Shown here: positions 10,671 to 22,794 of the stretch, piece after piece
Position numbering within the stretch: position 1 is the first letter of the stretch
Layout: every line of letters begins with the position of its first letter
DNA from: Diphasiastrum complanatum
Lineage: Eukaryota; Streptophyta; Lycopodiopsida; Lycopodiales; Lycopodiaceae
Assembly: GCA_029204225.1 (NCBI GenBank)
Contig: MU832031.1
Location: 26,694 to 90,693, forward strand
DNA length: 64,000 bases
Direction: 5' to 3'
The notes under the pieces: model-generated
Databases searched by the model: none
Told to the model about the DNA's origin: nothing
Seen by the model: only the letters and a program-made list of their open reading frames with translations
Position numbers and translations under genes: made by a program

Positions 10671-11929
10671 TTGTCAGAGTGTCACGTTTTTCACATTTTC
10701 ACCAACGTTAATTTCAGCGAAGATTGATGTCGCGGCCTTCTCACGCTCATCCCCATGTACTGTGCAATCAGATTTGACAACGATAGCAGCCACCCACGAT
10801 CTCCCACAGACATCACATCCACTTTGTACTTTATTCATCTGCACACCTGTAAAATTATGTATATATTGAATACCATCTGCGTATTCAGTGTGGGTGAGTA
10901 TAGCATCAGAGATAACAGCATCAGAAGCTTATCAGAGAGAGACAAAGTAGATGCTTTCGCGCATCAATTCTTTGTATTGTCAGTAATAGGCTTATCACCT
11001 TTTATAGATTGGATTAGCTTTGTGAAGTACGCGGTTTCGTTTGCTGTTGTCTTGTGCTCACCAGCATTATTGACCTGTATATTTCGCTATACTTAATCCG
11101 ATTACAGCTTTGTTTGCCCTACGTTCGCGACTAATATTTAGTCTTGCCTTTTGCGACTCATTTGCGACTAATTATCAGTCTAGCTCTTTGTGACAAATTA
11201 TCTTTTTGATGTTCTTGATGCTTCACATTTGTCTACGTAATCAGATCGAACGTGATTTCTATCACTAACGTTCTGTTCGTGTCTGATAGGCGTAATCATG
11301 CTTAAGAAAAGAGTTAGATAGCTCATTCTGCTGCGCACAAACATTTTCCATTCGAGTTCGTTTCTTTTTCGAGTTTCGAGTTCGCTTCTTTACGTGTTCG
11401 TTTCTTTTCGAGCTATCCTCATTTCACACCCCTCTTTCCCAACACCTTGCTAGAGGGCGACCTCTGTGAGGAAAAAAAATTGGTAAAAATAGTGGTCAAA
11501 GTGTCGGTTAAATAGAGTTGGAAGTTGGCTATTCATTAGAGAAGCATAGAGCCCAACAAGGGCCATTGAAAAAAATGTCTTTTTATTTTTCTTCTCATTT
11601 TTGTGACCATGTGGACCAATAGAAACGTTGATATCAGGCTTCTACGTAACATAGCTTTTCTTGGATATAAATAAAATAAAAACTTCTTAAATATATTTTG
11701 TCGGACAGCATGTGGAAATGCTATTGGATGTTGAGGCCTGCCCTTCCAACTCATCACTGCCCGAAGAGGCCCAAAAATATTGAAAATGAATATGAAAAAT
11801 GGTTGAAATGAGAAAATCGATGTAGCATTAAGGTAAATGCATTGTCAAATCATGGTTAACACGGTAAACTAGAGTTAACTCGTAGCCCCAAATAGTTCAG
11901 TGTTTCAAATTTTTGCCTGCACATAATGA
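10671..11929. other. No gene recognised; possible LTR-like debris
   Basis: No domain seen. The segment at about 11230-11310 (CTACGTAATCA ... GAACGTGA ... TAGGCGTAATCATGC) resembles 20670-20780 (CTACGTAATCA ... GAACGTGA ... TAGGCGTAGTCATGC), so both are probably pieces of one dispersed repeat. Confidence 0.5.
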
Positions 11930-12690
11930 ATGGCGGCATCAAGAAAGTCGTGCTTCTCAATCGACTCTATACTTCTCTTCAATGAGAAAGATAACAATGG
12001 ACTATGGGTGCCAAGAAAATATCCAAAAAGCTCTTGGGTTCTGATGCATTCATCATCAAAAGAAACATTTCGAAAAAGCAAGAAGACAAAATTATCATTT
12101 CGATCTTATTGGAAGGCTAGAATTTTGGATTTCAAAACATCATCAGGAGGAAAATCTATTTTCGAAATTTTAGTCCAACATGTATATATGCATTCAGAAA
12201 TAAATGTGCCAGGATTCAACCTTCAGGATCACAAAAAAAACAACTGTAAGTATTGATATATTATAATACTTTGATTTTTGTCATTCATTATCATCTATTA
12301 CTAAACTTGCCAATCTGATCATTTTTCTCTTGCAAAGTTTTATCCATCCAATATAAATGAATGGGAGCCAAGTGGATCTCTTGTAGCTATGTTAGATGTA
12401 GTACACACTGATATTGGACATTTGCAATATAGAGGTAGAACTGCAAAAGATCTTGCTGATTGTGGAATCTTTTTTTATGAATCTATGTACATTCCTGATA
12501 TAAGGAGATTTTGGACAAATATGTCAGAAATCAGTGGGATAGCAGCAGAAGTAGAACAATGGACGGTTGTAGATCGGAAGTGCAACAGTTACAAGCAATA
12601 ATCAAGATGGGGAAAAATGAATTTGGATCCTCTAATTTTTGTATGAAGCATATTGACAAGAGGAGTGGTAGAGTGCACTTCCACCAGGTT
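11930..12690 (+). other. Coding-like island, unrecognised
   Basis: The ATG at 11930 opens 108 codons (MAASRKSCFSIDSILLFNEK). After a possible intron-like gap the frame MLDVVHTDIGHLQYRGRTAK at 12389 continues to about 12598, and another frame ends near 12690 (CMKHIDKRSGRVHFHQ). The blocks could be exons of a decayed gene or part of a transposon protein. I recognise no domain, and expression cannot be judged. Confidence 0.25.
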
Positions 12691-12779
12691 ATTTTTTTGT
12701 TATTATTGCCTCTAATTGGAGTGGATTCATTTCTGATTTTTGTTCCTTGTGAAAGATTTCATTTGATGTAGAATTCTGC

Positions 12780-15640
12780 ATGTAAAATTTAAATGGCAAC
12801 TAAAAGCTTTGAGTAAAATTCTTGTTAGAGTTGAATTTTGTAGAACTGATGGAAGGGTATTGTTATTAATTAGAAGTATTCTTTATTCAATTCAAGGATT
12901 TTTGTTGAATACAGGAAAGAATACCGTAGTCCAAATTTTGGATTTTTACTTTTATTAGTTGCCACTTTAACAAAGTAATACTAAAGCTGGTTAAATGAAA
13001 AGGAAAACAGTCCAATTTTATTTGAAATTGGTAATTGTTAGGAACTGATCAAAAGTTAAAGCTAAATTTATTTCTAGTTAAAATCCTATGGTGGATTCTA
13101 TATCGATGATTCTACCCAAGTATAAGATAGAAATGAAATTGTTTCGACTTTTTCCTACATTAATTAATTTTAAACATTTACTAATGTCGTTATGTCTTCT
13201 TAGTACCTTAGCTGAAATAGATTTTAAGGAACTGAAAATTCTAAGGAGGGAAGAAGAGTGGACATCAGCGGTAGTAAGTGTGATCGGGAAATGTATTTTG
13301 CAACTAGGATTTTAGTAATTCCAGTAAATAATTGCTTAATACCGGTTATTAATTTCCTGAATAGAATTCATTTAGTTGAATTTATAACTGATATCTTTGT
13401 GACCATTGAGTTATCCACAGTTTGGATGTCAATTGTGATGTTAAAGTGAAATCTGATACATGGAATACATTAGATCTGTTAATTGATTGAAGTTTGTCCC
13501 TAGAATTAATACTCTTGGATCCATGGGGATTCGAAGCTTATCATTAACTTGGAAGGATCAGAATGTAATATTGAACCATGTTGATTTTTTTTCTTTAGAT
13601 CACAAGATCAGATGTGGATATGTGGTATCCATCTGATAGGCATACCAGTTATCCAAATAAAGGGATTCTCTAGTTTTGGGAACAAGAGATAATTTTCCTA
13701 TATGGATTATAGGACAGCTAGATGATCAATGGATCTCTAGAATATCAGATGAGGCAGTTAAGGGTTTTCTGGAAGAAAGAGTTGATGGTATGGGACATCA
13801 ATATTTTTGGAAAGGAAATTCTAGGACTGTAAAGATCTGATGATCAAGGGTGTATTTTAGTACCTAGTCGTGATATGGGAAAAAGAAAAACCATTGACCA
13901 AGTGTGGGGCATTTTGGGAAATTTTGAGATTTAATCTAGATCCTAATGTGGTATCTCATTATTTACAAAATCAGAGGCCCTCAAATCTATTTCTCGCTTT
14001 CTTAATTAATCTTTTACTTCTTAGTAATTTGTTGAATATAAGATATCAGATTGATTTATATGATTATTTCTAGCATGAAGTTATTCTTCTGAAAGATTGT
14101 TATGTCATATAAATTACTACTTGTGTGAATAGACTTGGAAGTCAGATAAATTCTAAAGTCAAAGTGGTTCAATGTCTTAAACCTTGGATATCTCTGTTGC
14201 ATAAATGGATTTCAGAGAAGGTTGAAAATATTTGAAGGAAAAGTCTTGTTTGTAATAGAGTGAATCCTTTTGTGGAAGCACTTATTACTGACTTTTCTTG
14301 GCCCTTTAGATATTTTCATATATTATCTTTCCAGGTGACTTTTATTGAAATTTATAATTTCCTTAAAAGGAGGGGTGAAGTGGTGGGATAAAACTCTATT
14401 TGGGAATCTGTGGGTTGCATAGTTTTCAGAAGAGAACCCGTTGTGGTATAGAAATGAGATTTTTTTTAAAGTAATTTTGGATAGATTCAGAGTAAGATAC
14501 CTAATTGAAACTTTTCGAATAAGAGAAACTCTCTAGGGATTGTGTGGACAATCTGGATCTAGAGTAGGTTTGAAAGTTGAATCATTATCTATAAGTAGTA
14601 CAGTGAAAGTTCAAAGGTTACTAATTTCATTTTGGTTGGAATAGAAGTTAGGTCTGAGAGTTCTGTATTGGACCAACCTAATCTTAGTTTGGGTACTAGG
14701 ATCAGAGAGGGGTTGATTGAGTGGAAGAAATTATGTAATTAGTGGTAACCTAGATTGGAAAACTGTTGAGAGTGAATGTTATTCATCTTAGAGATTTTCT
14801 GGATATGTTATTTACTCATGAGAAATAGAAATTCTTTTTAGCTGAGTTATAAGATTCTCAGTGAGGTACGTGAGTAATATATGTGGGTCCTGGAGGAATA
14901 TGCCAGATGAGAATGTGTTTATGTACTGGGTCATAGTGAGATTATTAATCTTGTATGAATCTACCGTGTATTCCTGGTTACTAGAGTTATTTGGTGCACT
15001 TAACCTAGTAGGTGAACATAGACATATGATCAAGTATTGTTTGAAAGATACTTGTTGAGTTAACAGATCTTTCTATGGAAGATTTAAGAGTTAACTAATA
15101 AATGATTTGGTTGAGGATCTAAATGTGGTGTTATACTAGTATAATTGAATTCTTCACCTAGACATTTGAGATTTCTAAATCATTGACAGTTAACTTGAGT
15201 AGTTGATTACTCCAGGATGAAGTTAATTGGTAGAAAGGTCAGTGTGATGTGGATTCACCAAGAACTGATGGTCTGTGAATTATATTGCTTGTAAGACGCA
15301 TGATTAGTGAATCATTTGGTTCATCAGTTAAAATTATGTGCATTGGATATACAATATTCTTGAGATAGAGTATTCCTTAGTTAAGAAATAGACTCAGCTC
15401 ATTAGTGATTGTATTTCAGAGAGCTCAATTGGATAACAAATCATAATGAATCCAAGAATAATAACTGAATTGATATTCAGCAGGACTTTGGGTATCTAGA
15501 TTTGATTCTAGATTGTAATCTAAAGTTTTTTTGTAGATGAAGATGATTGTCATTTTTGGTATGCGTTCAATCTTTAATTACCAGTGGTTTATAGAACTTG
15601 AATCTTGAACTTCAGTTAAATAATCATGTTTTGAAAGTAT
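12780..15640. other. Long AT-rich stretch, no gene recognised
   Basis: Stops are frequent in all frames, with no RNA gene, LTR or tandem array. Scattered hydrophobic short frames (for example 14861-15058) have no recognisable similarity. An old, decayed transposon is likely but cannot be named. Confidence 0.6.
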
Positions 15641-15642
15641 TT

Positions 15643-16020
15643 CTAAATCCAGTATTTTCTTAATGGAAAGATTTTGGAATGACTCTTACTTTCCTGAACC
15701 GTTTTTTGGCCCCTCAACCAAAAAAAACAAAGAACAAAAAGAAAACGGTTCGAACCGTTTCCCGATTCGAACCTAGCTAGCCTGTTCGAATCGGAATGAA
15801 TCGGCCGATTCGAATCGGCATTAACCTTGGGAAGGACTTCTATGCCTCTTTGATCATATATAATAAGATCTATATCTTGCACAGCCTGAAAGGTTGTTAA
15901 GGTAGGAGCAGCATTCTTTTCTACGCCCTCAAGCTCTGGAACAAAACTGACACCATTTGATACAAAAGTTTTGATCAACTCTTGCCGCAATCTATACACT
16001 TCGTCGGGATTGTACGGCTC
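15643..16020 (-). pseudogene. Unknown short coding segment followed by TTCGAA-rich repeats
   Basis: On the minus strand from about 16020 to 15825 a frame reads EPYNPDEVYRLRQELIKTFV and then SNGVSFVPELEGVEKN and AVQDIDLIIYDQRGIEVLPK. It is fluent and protein-like but matches no family I know. It then runs into a segment of TTCGAA-centred short palindromes (15745-15830) that translate as DSNRPIHSDSNR. It may be an exon captured by, or interrupted by, a small transposon. Confidence 0.3.
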
Positions 16021-17117
16021 AAGAATGAACTCTCATCACAAAGGTGAATGAGCAAATCATTAACAATGATGTGTGCTGCAAGTCGCGTAGATACTCTGCA
16101 TGGATCAACACAAAATTTTCTAATTGTGGTGAACACAAGTGGTGATCAAGTTGATCCTCTCTTCTTTTTTTGTATTGATATGTACAAGCCACATGATGTC
16201 TAGCTAGTTGGGACATGCGTCCTGTAATGATAACCTAGGCCTTGCATGGGTTGCCACCAAAAATGTACTTGAGTTACTTCTATGATTCATTGAAGCAATC
16301 TCTCTTTATAGGGCTTCAAGTGCTTGTGAGCTGTTGCATTGATTGTCCTCTATATTCACATTACTAGAGAGCATATTTCCACCTACAAAAGTTAATATCA
16401 TTGTTAATCGAGAAACTTTTCTTCAAAGCTTACAACACTTCTCCTTTTAGTGTTCCATCACACGTCTTGAAGTCTAAATGCTCACTAATGGATGCCACAA
16501 GCTAGAGAAATCGTCAATGACATTCTCAACGCACAGGTTTCATAATAGTGGCAAGGCCATATCCTGGAATGAGTTTATCGTACCCACATCCTGGTTTCGA
16601 CAAGAATCAATTCAAATGTGAAATACCTATCTAAATCTCATTCTAGATTTTAGAGATTCGTAATGGATTTTTGGTGACTATATAGCCCATTTCTGAACAA
16701 ATTAAAAAGCAGAATAGTCACCTGTTTTTTTAATAAAAAAAAATTAGTGCAGATTCTGCCTGTGTTTGCCACGTGGCAGCATCGGATTGGTCTCAAAAAA
16801 AATTTAGTGCTGATTCTGCTTATGCCTGCCACGTGGCAGCAAAGGATTGGTTTAAAAAGGGTCCAAAAATCCATTACGCTAAAAAAATTCTAGAAATCCT
16901 TACCGGGCAGAATGGCCTCTGCCCGGCCCCTTCCATAATACATTAATGTTTTTGCCTACAAATTAGTTCAAGAAAATATGAGAGGATAAAATCCCGGAAT
17001 TTACTTATAGCTAGGAACTACGTGATCCCCACCAAGCATTTGAGAAGTAGACAATCCTGAAAATCCGAAAACATCATCAAAACATAATGGCCGAATTATC
17101 TCAACAATTGGCCATCC
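16021..17117. other. No gene; contains a duplicated G-box segment
   Basis: No ORF of interest. At 16745-16860 a unit of about 59 bp is repeated twice, each copy bearing TGCCACGTGGCAGC (a palindromic CACGTG G-box core) followed by GGATTGGT (an inverted CCAAT box). Confidence 0.55.
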
Positions 17118-17368
17118 CTTGTTGCAGGCCAAAAAAATACTCCCACAGCAAAACGTGACCCATCCGCGCGCAAAGGAGTCTTGTGGGGACCCGGGAGACG
17201 AAACTGATGGCCAAAAGCAATCCTTTCTCTGATTTTGCGTGGGTTGTGTTGTGATCGTGATGGCTGAATAAGCTCTCACGTTCCTGAAGCTGGCCTTGAG
17301 GCTTGCATACCCCGTGAGTCACATTTTGCTGTCCCAAGTCGTGGGAGTATTTTTCGGCCTGCAACAAG
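17118..17368. repeat. Inverted repeat, about 42-bp arms
   Basis: The left arm, CTTGTTGCAGGCC with AATACTCCCAC and AGCAAAACGTGAC (17118-17160), is matched by the reverse complement of 17314-17368, with an A-run length difference and one extra 10-12 nt segment in the right arm. The spacer is about 150 bp. It could be a foldback element or an inverted duplication. Confidence 0.75.
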
Positions 17369-17929
17369 ACACATGCCTAGAGTTAGAGCCTAGAGGACTC
17401 GCTTCGAATGGTGCAAAATCCTAGTATGCATGCAAAGCATGTAGTTGCATTGGAGCTTGTCGGTGCCAAGAAGAGACGACGCTTGACCAGAGTGTAGATT
17501 CACTTGTAGAACGATCTTCTCAGACCACCCACAAAGACCACGATGGCCGCACAACTGATTGACACAATAGCTGCATTGCATCGATCCCAATCAAATGAGG
17601 GTGGGCGTAGAAGCAACTTGCTGCTTAGAGCATGGTCTTTGACAACAAAAGACATGATCGCGTTTGTTGTCATGACCAGACGACTAGCAATCACAATGGA
17701 GCTTGTTATTGATTAGCAGCTGCTCAAAGTCTTGGTTAGAATGGAAAAAATGTGCCCTTTAAATTGAGAACAACTAGGAGATCCCCTAGCTTTCAACATA
17801 TGAAGTAGATCATGTGTGCTTATAGGGTCATGACTCACGTTGTAGTGAAGCAATCGCTAGTCCTATGGCAAAGAGCCGAGTGGCAACATCGAGGCAAGAG
17901 AATGAGCCATTTTTTCCTATATCCAAACT
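17369..17929. other. No gene recognised
   Basis: Higher-GC sequence than its surroundings with fortuitous minus-strand ORFs; no domain recognised. Confidence 0.5.
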
Positions 17930-19586
17930 TATATTGTTCGGCAAAAATAATGTTTATGATTATGTTGGGCATAAGTTTTCAAAGGACTGAAGAAAATTTT
18001 TGTTGCCATCCATGCGTTAAAGATCTGGAGACATTATGTGTATGGATCCAAATTCATGGTTATGACGGATCACGAGTCTCTTTAGTATGTTTGTGCTGCC
18101 TCGGACCATAGGGGTCATAAGGCCTATTGGTTGGAATTCATTCAGGAGTTCGAATTCGACATTAAGTATCGTCAAGGTACGTCAAATTGTGTCGCTGATG
18201 CTTTGAGCCGGATTGGAGAGGTTAATCAATTATGCTTTGCTAAGTTCCAATCCGAGTTGTACCCTTCTCTGCGAGATCTTTGTCGAACCGATGAGTTTTT
18301 CGGTCGTATTTGGCAAGAAGTCCTAGCAGGAAGCTCCATTGTGAGAAATAATCTTGGAAAGCATAATTCCAAGAAGTTTCACGAAAAGAAGATACTTGAT
18401 GATTATTCCATTCGGAATGGTTTACTTTTCCATAGAGGAAAAGCTTGTGTGCCAGATATCGAGGACATTAGGACCCAAATCCTGCATGAGTGCCACGATA
18501 GCCCCAGCGCGGGACACCCTGGTATACAGAGGACACTTGACATTGTTAAGAGAGAATTTTATTAGACAAAAATGAAAGGTCATGTCGAGGCATATGTTCA
18601 AAAGTATCAACAATGCCAAGTAAATAAAGCAAAAAGACTCAAAGTAGCTGGTCTGTTACATTCGTTGGAAATTCCCAACAAGAAGTGGGAAAGTATTTCC
18701 ATGGATTTTGTGGTCAGGCTTCCCAAGTCTGGGAAAAGTCATGATGCCATTTGGGTAGTAGTTGACAGGCTAACCAAAATGGAGTAATATCGTCTACGGA
18801 TCACCCAGAAACCAATGGTCAGACCGAACGAGTCAACCAGTAGATGGAAGATATGCTTCGCGCATACGTTTCCAAGTGACAGTCGGACTGGAAAAAGTAC
18901 CCCCCAATAGTTGAGTTCGCATACAATAGTATGAAGCATTCTGCCACTAGTTTTAGTCCTTTTATGCTCTTGTACGGCTTTCAATCTCGTTCCCCTACCT
19001 CTGTTGGACTCAAAGGCCTCAAGGTGCAAGCTGTAGCGGATTTCTTGCATGATATGCAAGAAATGTTGCAGGTGGCTAGGGAAAGCATTAGATCAGCTCA
19101 AGATCTTGAGCCCAATTTTATGCTAAACGAAGCTGCGCTCATCGAGAATTTGAGATCGGTGATTGGGTATATCTTAGAATCCCAAAAGACTCTAAGACAC
19201 TTCGAACAGAAAAATGTTCGAAGTTATCTCCACGTTTTAGCGATCCATTCAAAGTTCTTAACAAGATTGGTAGAGCTGCATATAGACTAGAACTCCCTCA
19301 GGCTGTTGGAACTAAGGTTCATCTTGTATTCCATGTTAGTCATTTAAAGGAACGACTTGGTGAGAAATATGACCTGATTCCCACAGATGATCTAGTTCTA
19401 TTGGAGGATTTGACTACTTTTGTACTCCATGAACCTAATAGGATCATGGACACCCGACGTCATCAGTTGAGAAATTGTTTGATTTCTGAACATCTGATTC
19501 GTTGGACAGGTAAGTCAGATAATGAGGACACCTGGGAGAGGGAAGACGATTTGAGACTTAGATTCCTTGATTTTTTCCCATTATAA
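17930..19586 (+). pseudogene. Gypsy (chromovirus-type) pol, 3' half: RNase H, integrase, chromodomain
   Basis: The segment starts within RNase H (IWRHYVYGSKF, then TDHESL at about 18067-18084, DIKYRQGTSNCVADALSR at 18152-18210). An integrase zinc finger follows (HECHDSPSAGHPGIQRTL, then YQQCQVNKAKR), then SMDFVVRLPKSGKSHDAIWV. After VDRLTKME the sequence jumps, with a stop, to TDHPETNGQTERVN, so the core between the first catalytic Asp and the Glu region is deleted. The C-terminus (VHLVFHVSHLKERL; ISEHLIRWTGKSDNEDTWER; FLDFFPL) is a chromodomain-like end. Several stops and frameshifts are present. The gag, protease and RT are absent. Confidence 0.85.
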
Positions 19587-19607
19587 GGAAGTTTTTATGG
19601 GGGAGAA

Positions 19608-20075
19608 TGTTATGTACCATAATGATACGCCCTTCAGTGACGGCCTCTCAAGGGGCATGACGTAGGTCTGGCGTTATCGACATGTTTGGGTGCCACGCAT
19701 CACTATCCTAGGTGATCACGTGTCGCCAGCAGGACCATGCTTGATGGGACCCACTATGGTATGCCTATATAGTGGTGGGGTTTCTCTCTTTCCATTCACT
19801 CAGTCTATCTGGGAGTTGGTGGATGGAGAGCACGTGCATGAACCAAGATGTATCTCTAGGCCAGGAGATGTATGCTAGGAGAGCCGAGTGTGATGGTTGG
19901 TGGTATGGGACTCCAGTTATCGTAGGAGGCTCAACTGGGCATGACTATGTCGATACCTCCAATGCATGGGGGTGGGTTGGCTGTGACCCTATGGATGGGC
20001 GGATACAGTGCATCGTCACTGGTATGGGGTGTGCAAATCCTTCAAGGCAATTGGAGATTCATGGGAGTTGTAACA
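19608..20075 (+). repeat. 3' LTR of the Gypsy element (468 bp)
   Basis: It follows the polypurine tract TATGGGGGAGAA (19596-19607), starts TGTTATG and ends TTGTAACA, giving short inverted ends. A TATA box, CCTATATAGTGG, lies at about 19765. Placed 22 bp after the pol stop codon, the normal position for a 3' LTR. Confidence 0.75.
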
Positions 20076-22288
20076 GTAACCCATGATACCTCTACCATGT
20101 TCAAGATCCCATCGATGAGGGGACTAATCTTCAAAATCGACATTTACCACCAATCAAATTTGTGAAAAGAATGATCAAGTCTTATTATAATGTCCTTGGT
20201 TGTGGGAATCCCCAAACTTAATCAAGAACATCCATTTATGTAAGATTTGAGTTGCCAAACATAAAAAATTCATGAGATGGCATCAACCTATGCTTATAGA
20301 TATATACATTTGCAATAACAACAAATGACAGATCATGTATATTATATACATGATGTAGATGGATATGTGGACATGGAAAAAAACATGAAGATATGGTAAA
20401 GGCTGTGTATATGCCTGAGAGAGATTTTGACTTTTATCTTAGACATGCAAGTGCATCTATTGGTGCACTTGGTTCAAGAAGTTGCTATAGTTGCCCATGT
20501 GCACTCCATGTTAAGATAACAAATTCATGGCTTCTATCAAGCTTTCCAATTTGCAATATGTTCTCATGTTTGTTATTTTCTTGTAGGTCGATGCTTTTTT
20601 TTCTTTCTGGAATGATATATGGAACTTTTGAAAGACTTTGTGTGTCAAAAATCATTCAATTCTTCATTGTTTGGCTACGTAATCACTTTAGCTCTGATGA
20701 TTTTAAAGTTAATTGCTAAAAGATTGAACGTGACTCTTGTCATTATGTTTTGTTCAAAATTAATAGGCGTAGTCATGCATTAGGAAAGCATTTTCATTCC
20801 ACTGCACTCAATAAATCATTATTGCATTATCACCTCTTTCCGACATATGTGACATTGACCCATTACCTAATCAATGTGCCACTGAGTGGATGAAAGGGAC
20901 AAATCATATATGACATGGAACGAGAATTTGTGAGAGGTTGTGTTTCCAAAGTAGGTTTCTTGAACTAATTTTAATCATTTTATATGTTTCATTGTAGCCT
21001 AGAAAAGTCATTATAAGACTTTTAGCATGGCTGCTTATTATATGATTTGTGGCAAATGTTGCATGATAGTATCCAACATATAGCACTATGTGGGCATATG
21101 GTTGCGATCATCATATCAAACAAGTCAATGTGAAACAGCCACATATGATTGTGGTGTAGTGTCATCTTTTTCACCAAGAAAGTCGAAGTGGTGGATGAGA
21201 CCATAATCCTATTGTTGGAGAGCTTGAATATGTAGGCACAATTCAAGAAATATATGAGGTGAATTTTGGTGAAAATGGTTCATATGTTTTGTTTGACATG
21301 AAAGGTCTAGAATCAACTACATAGGATCAAATTCAACCAGAAACAAAAATTTCAATGGATTTTGTGCTATTGATTCAACCAAGACATTAAGCATGGATTC
21401 TTTAGACACATTAGTATTGCCTCATCATTGTGAACATGTATAATTTCATTGCTATCTAACTTATAATTTTCTTAATTTGTTGACCATTAATAATGCATAA
21501 CACATCTATAACACGTTGCCATCATAAATCTTTGGTGGAAGTTTAAATTTAACAAGTATATAAATTGTTGAATGTGTAGGCATTTTTTCAAACAAATCAT
21601 GGTTTGTTATTCATATTAAGGCACATATTTGAAAATGCATATGTTGAGGATGAGATGGGAGATTTGAATTCCTTTAACATAGCATCTAACAAGAATATAG
21701 AAAATATATCTTCAAATGTCTTAGACGTTGAATATTCTACAAATGAATTAGAAGTTTTTACAAATGAAGAAAATAGATTATTTTAGTGAAGACAATGAAG
21801 TACTTGGGTTTAAACATTTGAGTGACGATGGAATCCATCTAAGTGGAGATGAGTTGTAAAATGTATTGATTGATGAGTTTGAATCTTATGATGATATTTA
21901 ATTGATTTGACAATCAGTTGTTTTCACATCAAAGTGTCATGCATTTTATCTAGGTTTGGCCAATTTGGCTCAGCTTTCAAAATCATGTGAAGATGTAGTT
22001 TGAAAGATTGAGTGTATAGCACAATAATATCTTTGTAGATTTGAATGTTGGTTTTGTGAGGGCAAGTTTGATGAAGCTGATTGCTTTGAGATTTGAGATT
22101 TAGATTTGAATTTGGACTGTAGGTGTCATTTTCACCTTCGTGGTCGCAGGTCGGATAGTCTTGCTTGATAATTATATGTGCTCATGAGCAATGCTCAGAC
22201 TTCTCTTAAATGATTTGGCAAAGGCAAAATGACATCATCTTGAGTTCTATGAGAGGTTGACACTTGTCTTAGGTTGTAGGGATGCAAA
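20076..22288. other. AT-rich, no gene recognised
   Basis: Only short frames. A 60-codon acidic frame at 21604-21786 (FENAYVEDEMGDLNSFN) looks like decayed coding sequence but has no recognisable identity. The stretch at about 20668-20780 resembles 11228-11310. Confidence 0.55.
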
Positions 22289-22793
22289 TGAAGAAACAAA
22301 ACATTTCTGTTTACAAAGCCTTGCTAGCTTTCAGCCCTCCGCCTGACAAAAAATGTTCGCGAACACGAAAGGCACGAAGCATGATAGTTTCGCGAACACC
22401 CGACGGGAAGACACGAACACAAAAGATTCGCGAACACTCAGAACCACATTCACGTTCATGCAATCAAGAAAGTTAGACGACGGAAACGAAAGCAATCAAG
22501 ACGAAAAGACAGACAAGAAGTCTGCTTGCGTACGAGATATGTTCTGTGATCAGGATCCATAGAGATCCACAAGTCCGCTAGTAAGCGAGACATCCATTCG
22601 TGAGAGAACTGTATTTCTCTAATGCCAACGCATTGCATGGATCTGCATGCAGTGAAAATCAATAGCAAGAGAAAATCAATAGATGATCTTGTAGCCATTG
22701 TGCACATGTCTTCTTTTATGATGTATGATCTTGAATGCAAATGTGTCTGCTGTTATTCATGTGTCCTATTCTCCCATTCATTTCAATTCCGCA
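22289..22793 (+). repeat. 5' LTR of Copia element (505 bp, internally deleted)
   Basis: Matches the 3' LTR at 24601-25360 from TGAAGAAACAAAA at the start to TTTCAATTCCGCA at the end. It lacks about 270 bp present in the other LTR: homology stops after GACGACGGAAACGAAA and resumes at GCAATCAAGACGAAAA. The missing part includes the TATA box. Several TTCGCGAA-type palindromes lie in the first 180 bp. Confidence 0.85.
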
Positions 22794-22794
22794 G

